From the NCBI GenBank assembly GCA_002816585.1, contig MUCT01000002.1, positions 1 through 64,000 on the forward strand: a stretch of 64,000 nt of DNA. The letters run 5' to 3'. Of this stretch, positions 1-8,415 are shown in pieces (position 1 is the first letter of the stretch; the number at the start of each line of letters is the position of its first letter). The DNA is from SAR202 cluster bacterium Io17-Chloro-G6 (GTDB lineage Bacteria; Chloroflexota; Dehalococcoidia; UBA3495). The position numbers and the translations under genes are program-made. The notes under the pieces are model-generated. The model worked only from the letters and a program-made list of their open reading frames with translations, did no database searches and had not been told where the DNA came from.

Positions 1-76
1 AAGGCGCCAGTTTCCTCTATTATCCTCATTTCCGGGTCAGCACGGGAAGGCATAACAAACCGATTTACTCACAAGC

Positions 77-147
77 TCTGAGTGAAGCGAAGGGTCTGCC
101 AAGGTCATGTTTGGAAGACTCTTCGTCGCTTCACTCCTCAGAATGAC
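77..147. repeat. Imperfect inverted repeat, intergenic dispersed element
   Basis: The arm at 81-97 (AGTGAAGCGAAGGGTCT) faces an imperfect inverted copy at 116-135 (AGACTCTTCGTCGCTTCACT), followed by CTCAGAATGACAG. The layout resembles small dispersed palindromic elements common between genes in bacterial genomes. Nothing else coding-like is seen in 1-477. Confidence 0.5.
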
Positions 148-477
148 AGTTTTGAGGCATGCCCTCAGACATCGGACCCGTCGCTTTCTGGCACCGGAAT
201 CAGACCGGCTCCAGACAGGATCGTAGTGGTGCGTGTCGGAGCAAAAATAGGAATGAATCACAGCTCACCTTGCAATGCATCGTGAGTCGTCGGTATTCAC
301 CGGGCGAAAACTGCCACTTCAGCAATTCATGAAAACACCCCGCCATCGCAACATGCGGAATACCCGGTTTTCGACGCCCAATAACGATTCTTACGAGCCG
401 GGCCACATTGAAGCACGCTTTGAAGCACGCTTTTTATATAATGGGTCATCACGATTCTTGGAGGGAACCAACCTGCC

Positions 478-1245
478 ATGCGAACCAACACCACCAAAAC
501 CAAACTGGCGGAAGGCAACGTGGTCTATGGAGCGATCGTCAGCCGCTTTGCCCCCGACATTGTCGAGATTTTTGGGGCTATCGGCTATGACTTTGTGATG
601 ATTGACTGCGAACACGGTCCGATGGACCTGGACCAAGTCGAGCACATGGTCCGGGCAGCCGAGGTTTTCGGCATCACCCCCATCGCCCGGATTCCAAACC
701 ACTCTGATTCCACGATCCTGAGATTCTTGGACCGGGGTGTCCAGGGAATCATCGTGCCTCACATCAACACCCGAGAGGAAGCCGAGTCAGTGGCTCAGGC
801 GGCGCGTTACTACCCTGAGGGTCATCGGGGTGTTGGGGGAGGGCGCGCCCATGACTACGGCGTAGGAGTTGCCAGGGACGAGTCTACCCGTTGGGTTAAC
901 TCCCAAATCTTGGTCATTCCCATGGTTGAGGAAACCGAGGCGGTAGATAACCTAGACGCGATTCTAGGTGTACCTGGACTGGACGTCCTTCACGTGGCCG
1001 CCGGCGACCTGGGGCAGAGCATGGGAAATCCAGGAGCTGCCGAGGTCCGAAGCCTGATGAGCCAAGTGATTCCCCGAATCAAAGGCTCAGGTAAACACGT
1101 GGGAGCAGGCGGCAACTCACCGTCCGACGCCGCCGGTGTAGCCGAGTTTATAAAACTTGGCGCGAATTTCATCACCGTATCTTCACAGGGCCTGCTGCGG
1201 CTGGCTGGAGAAGATTTCCGCCGCCGGGTGGAAGCCGCTTTGTAG
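478..1245 (+). CDS. HpcH/HpaI family aldolase (2-dehydro-3-deoxyglucarate aldolase-like)
   Basis: Class II pyruvate aldolase family, 255 residues, the usual length. Family members reversibly cleave 2-keto-3-deoxy sugar acids or 4-hydroxy-2-ketoacids to pyruvate plus an aldehyde, using a divalent metal, in the cytoplasm. Visible signatures are IDCEHGPMD near residue 41, GVGGGRAHDYG in the middle, the metal-site Glu of VIPMVEETEAVDN and the Asp of AAGDLGQSMG. A GGAGGG stretch lies about 12 nt before the ATG. The gene stands alone and its 3' end abuts a truncated monooxygenase on the opposite strand. The exact substrate cannot be assigned. Confidence 0.88.
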   Translation: MRTNTTKTKLAEGNVVYGAIVSRFAPDIVEIFGAIGYDFVMIDCEHGPMDLDQVEHMVRAAEVFGITPIARIPNHSDSTILRFLDRGVQGIIVPHINTREEAESVAQAARYYPEGHRGVGGGRAHDYGVGVARDESTRWVNSQILVIPMVEETEAVDNLDAILGVPGLDVLHVAAGDLGQSMGNPGAAEVRSLMSQVIPRIKGSGKHVGAGGNSPSDAAGVAEFIKLGANFITVSSQGLLRLAGEDFRRRVEAAL

Positions 1246-1673
1246 CCTTTGGCAGATCTTCAGGCTGGCCTCGGTGTCCGTCGTCAGGCCGCGCCCCTTG
1301 ACTGGAAAGGTACTCCCAATCCCTGAAATTCTTCTTGGGCCCAGCCAATTCCAACGCCAAGGATGAACCGTCCTCCGCTCAACTGATCGATGTTGGCGCA
1401 GGCCCTGGCTATCTCTAGGGGGTTGCGGTAGGGCACTATTAGCACGGTCGTGCCGATCTTGATGGCGCTCGTGACACCGGCTAGCCAGCCAAGCAATGAG
1501 ATAGGCTCGAAGAAGGGAGCGGGGTAACGTGATTGCACATCTGGAGTGACGGCAATGTGGTCGGACGTCATGATTATGTGATAGCCCAGGGATTCTGATA
1601 GTTGTGCCCAGCGCTTTAACGGCCCGGGGCTCACGCCTGGCCCAAAGTTGATCAAGTTCACACCGACTTTCAT
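1246..1673 (-). pseudogene. Truncated luciferase-like monooxygenase relic
   Basis: The ATG at 1673 has a good ribosome site (AGGAG, 6 nt upstream). The first ~125 residues are a typical start of an F420/FMN-dependent luciferase-like monooxygenase (GVNLINFGPG, SDHIAVTPD, IKIGTTVLIVPYRNP, SGGRFILGVGIGW, LGVPFQSRG). The frame stops at 1284-1286. Family-like residues (LTTDTEASLK) continue in another frame for about 15 codons and then run into the end of the aldolase gene. Intact relatives are about 280-300 residues, so this looks like a frameshifted remnant whose 3' half was lost. Confidence 0.75.
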
Positions 1674-1807
1674 GCCAATCTCCTATCAAATCCAACGGGC
1701 GTCTCGCGAATTATCTTATGATTGACCGGGCATGCCTACAATACCCCTGCCTATCAAAGCATGGGTGACTCCAGCCGGGGATTTCAGAGTAAGCGTGGAG
1801 GTGAGTT

Positions 1808-2830
1808 ATGGTTGAAGGAACGAGGATGGGGAAGACTGGGCAAGATCAGCCGAATATTTTTGCCCGGCCCATCGGAACTGAAGCAGCGCTCACGGTGGTT
1901 GGCGCGGGACCGGGGCCGAGAGGACCATGGTCTATCGTGACCGGGATACCGAACTCCAACTCCGATATGCTTGGACCTCCTCCCCAATACCTGTCGGTGG
2001 CGGCTTGGGCTGCTTGAACTGTGGTCACGTTGGTAGGCGTGGCCCACCGAGGAAACATACCGCTGGAGGACATCGAGGTCGAATTTGAGGTGGAACCAAT
2101 CAACCGTCCCAACGCCATCGGATTCGGTGTTAAGGAGTTGGTCACTTTGAAGGGTCGAATATCAGAGTCCGAGCGGGTCCGGCTTGTACGTGCATCTCAG
2201 TACTGCCCGGTCGGACAGGCGTTAACCAAAGGTTCCATGGAAGTTGAGGATGAAGTACGGTGGAGCACGGGAGAGACAATATCAGCCTCCCCAGCTCCGG
2301 AAGTGCTCCAACCGCTGGAGGGAGACCTCACGGCCATTCCGTTTGGATCAGTAATTGGCCGGTACCTACTCGACACCAAAGAGCATGACGAAACCGGCGC
2401 CATGGTACATGAAGGCCAGGCCAAGGTTTCCGTTAGATTGGAGAACCTGACTCGTTCGAGCCGTTGGACCTTGCTCGGGGGTCATAGCTCCGAGGGGTGG
2501 GTGCCGCCTCCCTTCCCGTTGGCCCATGGCGCCTGGGCTGCTTCGACCGTTTCTACCTTAAGCCAGTTGTTGCCCCAGTGTACTGAAGATGCCGGTGACC
2601 TCGGTGTCGAATTGTTCATGGCCGCCGCCGGCGGCGGTGTGGGTCAGTCCCAGGCGAATGCTGCTGAGGGTGTAGTGGGCCGCCGCCAGATATTGCGCCG
2701 GATAACCGTGCCTGGAACACCAAGCACGACCCCGCTAATAGCCGTTCAGGCGGCGCTTCAACGCGATCCAATATCGCTAACCTACCGAAACGGAGGCATC
2801 CTGTTGCATCATGAGGTTGTAGTAGCGTAG
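1808..2830 (+). CDS. OsmC-like selenoprotein with in-frame TGA (Sec70), tandem OsmC-like domains
   Basis: The frame is open from the ATG at 1808 to 2830 except for a TGA at 2015-2017. The start has an excellent ribosome site (GGAGGTGA, 5 nt away). The TGA is residue 70, within PPPQYLSVAAWAA-U-TVVTL, exactly where OsmC/Ohr proteins carry the peroxidatic Cys. The second redox Cys is kept at residue 133 (ASQYCPVGQ), 63 residues on, close to the spacing in E. coli OsmC. Homology runs unbroken across the TGA, and a SECIS-like hairpin follows. The expected role is thiol- or selenol-based hydroperoxide reduction in the cytoplasm. Residues ~173-340 look like a second OsmC-like copy: 233-251 align without gaps to 57-75, with Ser246 at the Sec position. 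If the TGA were a true stop, the upper part would be a 69-residue fragment. Confidence 0.8.
2018..2050 (+). promoter_or_regulatory. Candidate bacterial SECIS element for the OsmC-like gene
   Basis: Just after the TGA at 2015-2017, bases 2030-2038 (TTGGTAGGC) pair with 2042-2050 (GCCCACCGA). This gives eight pairs, including one T-G wobble, and one A-C mismatch, with a three-base loop GTG at 2039-2041. The loop starts 21 nt after the TGA. A short loop with an early G, a stem of this size and a spacing near 16-37 nt fit the known bacterial SECIS pattern that recruits SelB. Confidence 0.65.
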
Positions 2831-2927
2831 CGCTGTCGAAGCCACGGCATACAATTCGTCGGTGGCGCGAGAGAGATAGCGGAGCCTCATTTCGTATCGA
2901 TCTAACGCTGTCCGACTGATAGAGTCA

Positions 2928-4154
2928 CTAGGCCGCTACTGGGTTCAATTGGCTTGCCGGCGTTTCCGCAAGACTGACCGGCGAATCGACTTCGAACGGG
3001 CTTAACAATTCCAAGTCTTTTCCGATTTCCCTCAGGGCCGGCATAACTTCTTGTCCCAAAAGTCTGATGCAATCCATGGAATCATCATGGCCGACGTTGC
3101 CGTCGTTACCCCAAAGGGCGAGTATGGAAGGACGTGTCTCCTCTAGGATCGTGCGGAGGCTGGCGATCACCTGGTCCGGGGTGCCGGCAATTATGCTCTT
3201 ATTCGCCAGCTGCTCTTCGAATGGGTCAGCCCCCCTTGCTATCTGTGATTCGGCCCGCCTTCTCCGGGACTCGGGAGAGCTATAGCCCGGCGGGCTAAAC
3301 CAGACCGGATGTCCCAAGCCGGTGAACTCTCCGAGCATCCACATGAATTCGCGCCCGTTCCGCATCGCTTTTTCCTCGGTGTCGGCCACGTGGCACCGGA
3401 TCAGATATCCTCGCTGTTCCGGGCCGGATTTGTAGCCAACCCGCTGGGCCGCTTGGTCGTAAATGTCCCAAATATCATTGGTTTGTTGAACGGTAGTGTT
3501 CAAGCAGATGTAAGGGTAACGGTGCTCGGCCGCCCAGGTAACTGTCTCGATGCTGGAGACGCCGGGTATCCAGATGCGCGGGTGGGGTTGTTGCATCGGC
3601 AAAGCCCAAGGGTTGACCACCCGGAATTGGTAGTGGTTGCCTTCCCAGCGGAAGGGACCGGGCTCTGACCAGATTTTGATTAACAGGTCGTGGGCTTCCT
3701 CGAACCGTTCCCGGTTGTATGCGGGATTGGTGTTGTTGGCGAACTGTTCAGAGCCTCCCCCTCTTACGAAGCCGGAAACCAGCCTTCCCTTGGAAATCAT
3801 GTCGATCATCCCGATTTCTTCGGCTAGCTGTACCGGGTTTTCGGACACGGGCAATGGGTTCCCGAGGAGCACGATCTTCACTTTTTCGGTCATCGCGGCC
3901 AAGATGGACGCGTACATGTTGACCCTGGCTTGCATACAGAAAGGGGCGTTGTGGTGTTCGTTAAGCATGATGCCGTCCACGCCCACTTCCTCCGCGTAAA
4001 TATATTCCTCGATACGCTCGTTATATAGACGGCTCCCTTCTGCAGGATCGAAATGCTGGTTGGAGAACATCAAAGCGCTGATGCCTCCCGCCTTCCTGGC
4101 CTCGTCTTCCGGGTAGGCCGACATCGGTTGTTCGGTGAAGTACATTAGATGCAT
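2928..4154 (-). CDS. Luciferase-like flavin monooxygenase (LLM class)
   Basis: 408-residue TIM-barrel flavoprotein of the bacterial luciferase superfamily, which uses reduced FMN or F420. Visible family features are LNEHHNAPF near residue 64, VLLGNPLPVSENPVQLAEEIGMID, GRLVSGFVRGGGSEQF, and a C-terminal AGTPDQVIASLR segment typical of these enzymes. It ends in a poorly conserved tail after about residue 385. It lies 62 nt downstream of an alpha/beta hydrolase gene on the same strand, so the two are probably co-transcribed and may act on the same organic substrate. The substrate is unknown. Such genes are often abundant in marine Chloroflexota. Confidence 0.88.
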   Translation of the reverse strand: MHLMYFTEQPMSAYPEDEARKAGGISALMFSNQHFDPAEGSRLYNERIEEYIYAEEVGVDGIMLNEHHNAPFCMQARVNMYASILAAMTEKVKIVLLGNPLPVSENPVQLAEEIGMIDMISKGRLVSGFVRGGGSEQFANNTNPAYNRERFEEAHDLLIKIWSEPGPFRWEGNHYQFRVVNPWALPMQQPHPRIWIPGVSSIETVTWAAEHRYPYICLNTTVQQTNDIWDIYDQAAQRVGYKSGPEQRGYLIRCHVADTEEKAMRNGREFMWMLGEFTGLGHPVWFSPPGYSSPESRRRRAESQIARGADPFEEQLANKSIIAGTPDQVIASLRTILEETRPSILALWGNDGNVGHDDSMDCIRLLGQEVMPALREIGKDLELLSPFEVDSPVSLAETPASQLNPVAA

Positions 4155-4212
4155 TGCAGGACCGTCCTAATCAGTCGATTTTGGCGTTTGGATATAAGCT
4201 TGATAATGGCGC

Positions 4213-5004
4213 TCAAGAAATAAATTCGGAAACCAACTTGGCGAGCTCGGTGGGCTGTTCCACGTCGGCGCAGTGACCGCAATCTTGCAGCACCTCCAAC
4301 CGGGAGTTCGGTAGAAGCTGCGCGTAACGCTGCGCACAGCTTTCCGGAACCACTTTATCGTCATTACCCCGAACCACCAACGTGGGCGTATCGACGCTCC
4401 CCAGCAAATGAGGCAGCGATTGATTGAACATGTAGGGTCTCCAAGCCAATCGGATGGCCATCTCCCGGTTCACCTCCCACGCTTCTCGCTGGTCTACCGT
4501 GGTTTCGCTGCCGTATAGCGCCTCGAACTTGGCTTGGTCACGAAAGCAGACCTTAGCGTACTCTTCGCCGGAGAGCAGGAATTGGTCAAGGATTTCACCG
4601 ACCGGCGGTTGGATACCAACGGGGTTCACCAGCGCAATTCTTTCGAACTTATGTTGGCACATTACAGCCATTTCAGCGGCGACCCACCCGCCGAAACCAA
4701 CCCCTACCACAGGCAGCGATTCCAACTCGAGGGATTTGAGAAACCAGAGATTGACGGCCGCCAGGTCTCTCGCGCTGCGCATCCAATCCGGGCGTTGGGA
4801 TTTGCCGAAGCCGGGATGCGCCGGGACATATACTGTGAACTTTTGGGCCAACTCTTCGTAGAACGGCAGCCAACCTGGGCTTCCCAGGTCATCTTGATAA
4901 ATCACCACCGGTTTTCCTGTTCCACCCTTCATAAGATGGACTTGCCCGAAGTCCGTATCCAAATACTCTTCCGAGTAATTCTGGAGTTGGGTGCTCATGT
5001 TCAC
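4213..5004 (-). CDS. Alpha/beta-hydrolase fold protein lacking the nucleophile Ser
   Basis: 263 residues with the normal alpha/beta-hydrolase layout: an oxyanion region (IYQDDLGSPGW), a nucleophile elbow, a cap, VRGNDDKVVPESCAQRYAQLL with the acid, and LQDCGHCADVEQP with the His. The elbow reads VVGVGFGGWVAAEM, so the usual G-x-S-x-G Ser is Gly (codon GGT). The protein may therefore be a non-hydrolytic member (binding, C-C bond or cofactor-independent chemistry) or have lost activity. It sits directly upstream of the luciferase-like monooxygenase, suggesting a shared degradation step. Confidence 0.85.
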   Translation of the reverse strand: MNMSTQLQNYSEEYLDTDFGQVHLMKGGTGKPVVIYQDDLGSPGWLPFYEELAQKFTVYVPAHPGFGKSQRPDWMRSARDLAAVNLWFLKSLELESLPVVGVGFGGWVAAEMAVMCQHKFERIALVNPVGIQPPVGEILDQFLLSGEEYAKVCFRDQAKFEALYGSETTVDQREAWEVNREMAIRLAWRPYMFNQSLPHLLGSVDTPTLVVRGNDDKVVPESCAQRYAQLLPNSRLEVLQDCGHCADVEQPTELAKLVSEFIS

Positions 5005-5206
5005 TCCTCAAGATATCGTTTGACCCTATGATTTGCAAAATCTTCGAAAGAATTAGTGTTTGCCAGAGGTTTTTCGAGCCCGGCCACTGCCGGTTATGCG
5101 ACCTCTCGTGCTGTAGAATATTCGATCCACGCAGATGGCGGTCAGAGTAGGTTAGGGTGATTTGCACCCACCGCCTAGAAGATCATCGGAGAAGACCAAC
5201 CCAGTC

Positions 5207-5947
5207 CTAGACCTTCAGGTATTTCTCATAAAATAAAAGCAGCCGGTGCCACATATCTTGAGCGGGGCCCGCTCGGTAGCTGGGCCGGTAATCTGCGAAG
5301 AAGGCGTGGCCTGCATTGGCATACATCTGATACTCATAAGTCTTGTTGTGTTTGTCCAGTTCGCCCCGCAGCCGCGCCGCATGTTCAGGGGAAGGATTGG
5401 CGTCCTCCTCCCCAAAGATAGCCAGCAACGGGCATGACAGGTTGTCCACCATGTCGATTGCAGCCACTGGGCGCGCGGCGGTCGGCCCATCATCCGGGAT
5501 TATGTGCCCTCCGGCGGAGTCCACGGCGGCATCAACGTTACTGCTCGTACAGGCAAACATAAGCGTGTATCGCCCTCCAGAGCAGAAGCCGATAATACCC
5601 ACTTTGCCATTGGCGCTAGGGTTACTTTTCAGGTGAAGGGCGGCGCCCTCCAGGTCTCCCATGGTCTGGGAGTCCGGAACGGAGAAAAGTGTGCCCAACA
5701 CATTCTCGGGCGCCGGACGGCCCTCCCGGGTATAAAGGTCGGGAGCGATGGCAATGTAACCATTCTCCGCGAATCTGCGGCACAGATCTTTCATGTGGTC
5801 TTCGAGCCCCATCCCCTCCATAGTGACAATCACCCCCGGATAATTCCCGGGTGCGGCTGGCTGGCTCTGGTAGGCATCGATCTGAGTGCCATCCGGCGCG
5901 GAGTACTGCATCATGCCGGATTGCAAGTTGGCGGACGTCGTAACCAT
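5207..5947 (-). CDS. Dienelactone hydrolase family protein
   Basis: 246 residues, the usual length for this alpha/beta-hydrolase subfamily that opens lactone rings or hydrolyses related esters in aromatic degradation. The Cys nucleophile is in IGFCSGGRYTLM, the Asp in FGEEDANPSPEHAARL and the His in NAGHAFFAD, so the Cys-Asp-His triad is complete. There is no signal peptide, so it is cytoplasmic. It lies about 200 nt upstream of the hydrolase and monooxygenase pair on the same strand. The true substrate is not evident. Confidence 0.9.
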   Translation of the reverse strand: MVTTSANLQSGMMQYSAPDGTQIDAYQSQPAAPGNYPGVIVTMEGMGLEDHMKDLCRRFAENGYIAIAPDLYTREGRPAPENVLGTLFSVPDSQTMGDLEGAALHLKSNPSANGKVGIIGFCSGGRYTLMFACTSSNVDAAVDSAGGHIIPDDGPTAARPVAAIDMVDNLSCPLLAIFGEEDANPSPEHAARLRGELDKHNKTYEYQMYANAGHAFFADYRPSYRAGPAQDMWHRLLLFYEKYLKV

Positions 5948-6373
5948 TTCTCCCCCTAAGGCCCAAGCTATTCATGCTGGGCGCGATAATCAATAACGGC
6001 GCACCGCGCACATCTACGAGTTGCCGTCATTTTTGGCCGCACCGGCGCTCGTGTCAATAGTCAGACACGGTGACCTTGCCGCAACCTCGACAAAATTCGG
6101 AATGAGACTCTTCAATATTTCAACTTGGTTTTATCGTGATTTCTTCGCTACGGACCTACGCCGCCAGTCCCGACGGCATTCTGCTTGCCACGGCTCAAGG
6201 CACCTATCGCAGGTCTTCGCCGCCTAACCAGACCAGTTACAAATTTCCCTCCGATGGCTAAGCTGATTTTGCTTGACTTGCACATTATTCTGGGCTGAGA
6301 TGTCTCAAATTTTGGAGGGGCACTATGTCACATATACGAGCGAGTTTGGTTTTCGCTGCATATTTTCAAGGCC

Positions 6374-6679
6374 CTAATTAGCCTCTTGGGCCTCGGAGTA
6401 CCTCCCAGCACTCCCACCTGGGGTGGGATGCTGACGGGAGCAACCAAGTACATTTAGACCGCGCCCTGGGTGACGATATTCCCAGGCCTGGCCATCGCCC
6501 TGGTCGTGTTCTCCGTGAACCTCCGGGAAGACGCCCCGCGTGACGTATTGGACCCCAGAATGAGAGGGACCAGCCAGGACGCGGGCCACATCGACCATTG
6601 GCCATCGAAAACACTCTGGAAAATCTATAAAATACCGTCAGTTTTAAAGGCGGGCATATTGTCCGCCGTTATTTTTTGA
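6374..6679 (+). pseudogene. Relic of a DppC/OppC-type ABC transporter permease (C-terminal end)
   Basis: Read from 6374, the frame gives LISLLGLGVPPSTPTWGGML, then a TAG at 6455-6457, then TAPWVTIFPGLAIALVVFSVN and RDVLDPRMRG. These are the conserved C-terminal segments of peptide/nickel permeases. Only about the last 70 residues of a ~300-residue protein remain, with an internal stop. A nearby ATG (6325) with a strong GGAGG site opens an 18-codon frame that does not connect to it. No partner oligopeptide transporter genes are nearby. The rest of 5948-6370 holds nothing I can recognise. Confidence 0.7.
6649..6678 (+). terminator. Probable intrinsic terminator
   Basis: GGCGG (6649-6653) pairs with CCGCC (6663-6667) around a nine-base loop. 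A run of six T follows at 6672-6677. The stem is only 5 bp. It closes the permease relic and precedes the crotonase gene. Confidence 0.5.
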
Positions 6680-6794
6680 CTTTTATTTTTTGTCTTCCGC
6701 CAGCTTGGTGGTGACACCAAACTGGCATCGGGCTATACTGGCCTAGCCCGCCTAGAGAGCGTATTACCAACTTCCCCAGCAGGACGCCGCCGCC

Positions 6795-7583
6795 TTGAAC
6801 GATCACATCCTTCTCGACTCCAAAGCCCCTGTAGCCACAGTTACTTTCAACCGGCCCAGCCAGCGCAACGCCATTAGCTTCGCCATGTGGCGTGATTTTT
6901 CCGGCATCATTAAGGAACTGGACGCTGACCGCGACGTCCGGGCCGTGGTGATCACTGGCGCCGGAGACGAGGCCTTCTCGGCCGGCGCCGACATACAGGA
7001 CTTCGATGAGTTCCGGTCCGACTCCACCAAGGGCCGGGGATATAACGACGCCGTGAACGGCGCTCTGAAAACCCTTTCCGAGATGAACACACCCACAATC
7101 TCGATGATCCGCGGATTCGCCGTGGGCGGCGGCTGCGAATTGGCGGTGGCCACCGACCTGCGCATAGCCAGCGACAACAGCCGGCTGGGGATCCCGGTGG
7201 GCAAGCTGGGCATCAGCATCGGGCACCGTGAGATGCGCGGATTGGTCAACTTGGTCGGCAAGGGCAACGCCCTCTACATACTGCTATCGGCCCGCCTGCT
7301 GGACGCCCAAGAATCCCTGCGGATTGGATTGGTCAACCAGGTGGTCAAACCCGAAGAACTCCACGACTACACCTACAAGTTGGCTGGGGACATTGCGTCC
7401 CTTGCCCCCCTCTCCCACGCGGTGAACAAACTGACGATGCAACAGGTACAGAACAAACCGTCCCTGGAGAACCTCACCAAGGAGGAGGACGACCTGCCAC
7501 TGACCCAGTTCGACACCAAGGACTACCTGGAAGGTTACAAAGCCTTCTTGGAAAAGCGTCGTCCCAACTTCATCGGCGAGTAG
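6795..7583 (+). CDS. Enoyl-CoA hydratase/isomerase family (crotonase)
   Basis: 262 residues starting at TTG 6795. Crotonase-fold oxyanion-hole segments are clear: AFSAGADIQDF (about 59-69) and RGFAVGGGCELAVATDLRIA (about 99-118). The position of the second catalytic acid reads GHREMRGLVNLVG, with a Glu. The C-terminus (FLEKRRPNFIGE) has the typical F-x-E-K-R-x-P-x-F pattern. It probably hydrates or isomerises an acyl-CoA in fatty or organic acid breakdown. The tlyA-like gene starts 3 nt after its stop, so they are likely co-transcribed. Confidence 0.9.
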   Translation: MNDHILLDSKAPVATVTFNRPSQRNAISFAMWRDFSGIIKELDADRDVRAVVITGAGDEAFSAGADIQDFDEFRSDSTKGRGYNDAVNGALKTLSEMNTPTISMIRGFAVGGGCELAVATDLRIASDNSRLGIPVGKLGISIGHREMRGLVNLVGKGNALYILLSARLLDAQESLRIGLVNQVVKPEELHDYTYKLAGDIASLAPLSHAVNKLTMQQVQNKPSLENLTKEEDDLPLTQFDTKDYLEGYKAFLEKRRPNFIGE

Positions 7584-7586
7584 ACC

Positions 7587-8405
7587 TTGCTAGAGCCCGC
7601 CACCGCTAATGCATTCCCCGGTGGGAGAGACCATTTGACCGCACGTTCAGCTAAAATCCGGGCCGACCGCCTGTTGGTCGAACGGGGACTGGCCGAGTCC
7701 AGAGAGCGGGCCCAGGCGTTGATCATGGAAGGGGTGGTCTACACACCGGCCGGCCGCGTTTTGAAGGCGGGCTCCACGCTTTTAGGAGACGTTGAACTTG
7801 AGGTTAAGGGACGCCTGCCCTTCGTGAGCCGGGGCGGAGTCAAACTAGCCCACGCGCTCGACGAATTTCAACTTGACGTGACCGGACTCACCGCTCTGGA
7901 CGTGGGCGCATCGACTGGTGGTTTCACCGACTGCATGTTGCAGCGTGGCGCCCAGAAGGTCTATGCAGTGGACGTTGGCCACGGCCAGATGGATTACGGC
8001 CTGCGGCAAGACCCGCGAGTCGTTGTGATGGAGAAGGTCAACGCGCGCCACCCTTTCGCGTTGCCCGAACCGGTGGACCTTGTGACCGTGGACGTTTCGT
8101 TCATCTCCCTGACCCTGGTGGTCCCGGAGGCCGCACGGCACCTGAATCCAGGGCGGTACATCGCCGCGCTGGTCAAACCCCAGTTTGAAGCGTCCAAAGA
8201 TCAGGTAGGCCGAGGCGGCGTGATCAAGGACCCCAAGGTCCATGCCGCTGTGCTAGGCAGAATGGTCAACTGGTCCGTTGGGCAAGGGTTGCGGGTCAGG
8301 AACATGTGCCGCTCGCCCATACTGGGTGACGCAGGCAATCAGGAATTTTTCATACTGCTGCAAATTCCCGCAGTTAAATCAGACACGCAAATTCGGGACC
8401 ATTAG
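7587..8405 (+). CDS. tlyA: TlyA family rRNA (cytidine-2'-O)-methyltransferase
   Basis: 272 residues: an N-terminal S4 RNA-binding domain (IRADRLLVERGLAESRERAQ, VSRGGVKLAHAL) followed by an FtsJ-like methyltransferase domain. The SAM motif is LDVGASTGGFTDCMLQRGA, followed by VYAVDVGHGQMDYGLR, and the catalytic region includes VTVDVSFISL and ALVKPQFEA. Family members 2'-O-methylate 16S/23S rRNA and some act as haemolysins. TTG 7587 gives a ~19-residue N-terminal extension; TTG 7635 (LTARSAKIRADR) is an equally plausible start. Confidence 0.9.
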   Translation: MLEPATANAFPGGRDHLTARSAKIRADRLLVERGLAESRERAQALIMEGVVYTPAGRVLKAGSTLLGDVELEVKGRLPFVSRGGVKLAHALDEFQLDVTGLTALDVGASTGGFTDCMLQRGAQKVYAVDVGHGQMDYGLRQDPRVVVMEKVNARHPFALPEPVDLVTVDVSFISLTLVVPEAARHLNPGRYIAALVKPQFEASKDQVGRGGVIKDPKVHAAVLGRMVNWSVGQGLRVRNMCRSPILGDAGNQEFFILLQIPAVKSDTQIRDH

Positions 8406-8415
8406 GAGAGCTCCA

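Noticed and set aside
1284..1300. TGA ending the truncated monooxygenase as a third Sec codon
   Set aside because: The sequence after the TGA in that frame has no family similarity and soon meets another TGA.
3309..3999. Plus-strand open frames opposite the monooxygenase gene
   Set aside because: They have no family similarity and mirror a well-supported minus-strand gene.
6455..6457. TAG in the permease relic as a pyrrolysine codon
   Set aside because: Only the C-terminal fragment of the gene remains; a simple pseudogene explains it.
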